A stretch of DNA of 5,236 nt from Candidatus Dadabacteria bacterium RIFCSPHIGHO2_12_FULL_53_21 (lineage in GTDB: Bacteria > Desulfobacterota_D > UBA1144 > Nemesobacterales > UBA2774). This document shows, in pieces, positions 4,118 to 5,236 of the stretch. Under the pieces are notes generated by a model. That model searched no databases. It worked only from the letters and a program-made list of their open reading frames with translations, and was not told where the DNA came from. The stretch spans positions 7,180 through 12,415 of the forward strand of contig MFCJ01000147.1 of the NCBI GenBank assembly GCA_001775255.1, given 5' to 3'. Numbering within the stretch: the first letter of the stretch is position 1; the number at the start of each line of letters is the position of its first letter. The position numbers were made by a program, and so were the translations under genes.

Positions 4118-5236
4118 AGCCCAAGAAGAGCTCGAAAAGGATATCCCTGGGAAGGGAACTCGACAGGCCGAAATGGAAGATTGTGATCGTCGGGACTTTT
4201 ATGCTTATTCTTTTCGCTTCGGTTTGTATTAAAGCCCTCGACCTGCAGGTATTGGATCGTGAACGCGCCTTCACGATTGCCAGACAACAGCACCATGGGA
4301 GCTCGACCCTCCTCCCCCGCCGCGGAAAAATCCTCGACAGGAATATGAAGGAGCTCGCCGTGAACGTCGAGATAAAATCCGTCTTCGCCAACCCGTATGC
4401 GGTAAAGAATCCTGCGGAGCTCTCGAAGATACTTTCGTCCAAACTCGGGTTGCCGGAAAAGGGCGTTCTGCAGAAGCTGACCTCCAAGTCCTCGTTCGTA
4501 TGGCTCGCCAGACTCGTCGATCCCGCCGTTACGACGGAGCTCGAAAAAATGAACATCGACGGGATCGGATTCATCGAAGAGCCCAAGCGCGTATACCCCA
4601 ACGGGCCCCTCATGGGTCAGCTGCTCGGGTTCACGAATATAGATTCGACCGGCATCGAGGGCATCGAATACCGTTATGACGGACTCTTAATCGGGAAGCC
4701 CGGGAAGATCACTTTAAAAAGAGACGCGCGCGGAAGAAAGATAATAAATAACCCCGGCATAGTAGAAGACTTCGGAGAGGAGAAGACCGCGGGTCACGAC
4801 ATAATACTGACCATAGACTCACAGATTCAGCACATAGTAGAGAGGGAGCTCAAGGACGGCATAGAGAAAATGAACGGCGAGAAGGGCATGGCCATACTGC
4901 TCGACCCGGAGTCAGGGGAAGTGCTCGCAATGGCTACCTATCCTTTTCTCGACCCGAACAAATACGGCGAGTACCCGCTCGATTACAGGAGGAACCTCCC
5001 CGTCTGGTACACGTTCGAGCCCGGCTCCACCATGAAGACGTTTCTCGCGGCGAGCGCGCTTCAGGAGAAGGTGGCGAACCCGTCGACGGAATTTTACTGC
5101 GAGAACGGCAGGAGACAGGTGGGAGCGAAGATAATAAAGGATGTTCATCCCTACGGGACACTCACGTTTGCGGACGTAATAAGGGTTTCGAGCAATATCT
5201 GTGCTACCAAGATCGGGGAGCTGCTCGGTAAGGAGA
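4114..5236 (+). CDS. ftsI: Septal peptidoglycan transpeptidase FtsI (PBP3, class B PBP), 5' part
   Basis: Class B penicillin-binding protein that cross-links septal peptidoglycan in complex with FtsW. The frame stays open to the window edge, giving the first 374 residues of a protein usually about 550-650 long. It has a basic cytoplasmic tail (1-20, MKPKKSSKR), one membrane anchor (about 22-40), the class B signature RRGKILDRN (69-77), the pedestal domain (to about 240) and the start of the transpeptidase domain at KGMAILLDPESGEVLAMA (257-274). The catalytic motif EPGSTMK gives Ser305 and Lys308 (SxxK), and the second motif is S359-S-N361 (SxN). The KTG motif and any C-terminal PASTA domains lie outside the window, so a SpoVD-like variant cannot be excluded; the place after ftsL favours FtsI. 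The ATG overlaps the ftsL stop (ATGA) with no strong Shine-Dalgarno, which points to translational coupling. Confidence 0.94.
   Translation, partial: MKPKKSSKRISLGRELDRPKWKIVIVGTFMLILFASVCIKALDLQVLDRERAFTIARQQHHGSSTLLPRRGKILDRNMKELAVNVEIKSVFANPYAVKNPAELSKILSSKLGLPEKGVLQKLTSKSSFVWLARLVDPAVTTELEKMNIDGIGFIEEPKRVYPNGPLMGQLLGFTNIDSTGIEGIEYRYDGLLIGKPGKITLKRDARGRKIINNPGIVEDFGEEKTAGHDIILTIDSQIQHIVERELKDGIEKMNGEKGMAILLDPESGEVLAMATYPFLDPNKYGEYPLDYRRNLPVWYTFEPGSTMKTFLAASALQEKVANPSTEFYCENGRRQVGAKIIKDVHPYGTLTFADVIRVSSNICATKIGELLGKE

Noticed and set aside
4050..4613. A 187-codon open frame on the - strand opposite ftsL and ftsI
   Set aside because: It lies opposite two genes with clear family motifs; the Ser/Arg/Leu-rich product is typical of a reverse-strand reading of such codons.

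Overview
The window is a bacterial chromosomal segment holding the start of a division and cell wall (dcw) cluster: mraZ, rsmH (mraW), ftsL and the 5' part of ftsI, all on the + strand. Divergently, on the - strand, lies a two-gene unit: a small DUF4911-like gene followed by murJ (mviN). Genes are moderately GC-rich with frequent AGG/AGA and ATA codons, and the one large intergenic gap is AT-rich. The dcw order, the DUF4911-like protein next to murJ and the Cys-rich C-terminal part of RsmH suggest a deltaproteobacterium-like lineage (Desulfobacterota sensu lato or a related candidate phylum). This placement is an inference and is not precise.

Layout. 1-140: AT-rich non-coding DNA with a 12-bp palindrome and tandem inverted repeats reaching into the murJ 3' end. 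141-1721 (-): murJ, complete. 1747-1968 (-): DUF4911-like gene, 25 nt upstream of murJ. 1969-2365: a 397-nt divergent regulatory region with a - strand promoter candidate, an isolated pair of MraZ-box-like repeats near 2085-2098, a near-consensus sigma70 promoter (TTGACA, 17 bp, TATAGT) and an array of 10-bp GTGG repeats reaching the mraZ start codon. 2366-2812: mraZ. 2817-3776: rsmH. 3779-4117: ftsL. 4114 to the window end: ftsI, cut off after the SxxK and SxN motifs. The + strand genes are spaced by 4 nt, 2 nt and a 4-nt ATGA overlap, so they form one operon.

How it works together. MraZ is the DNA-binding regulator of this operon and very probably represses its own promoter through the GTGG array. 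RsmH methylates 16S rRNA. FtsL is a divisome scaffold that activates the FtsWI septal peptidoglycan synthase, of which FtsI is the transpeptidase. MurJ flips the lipid II used by FtsI and other synthases. Both sides of the divergent region therefore serve wall synthesis, which makes shared control plausible.

No new multi-gene system is visible. The items most worth a second look are the extra GTGG pair about 240 bp upstream of the main MraZ operator, the mraZ start codon lying in register with the operator repeats where a Shine-Dalgarno would be, and a 29-codon hydrophobic ORF in the divergent region.
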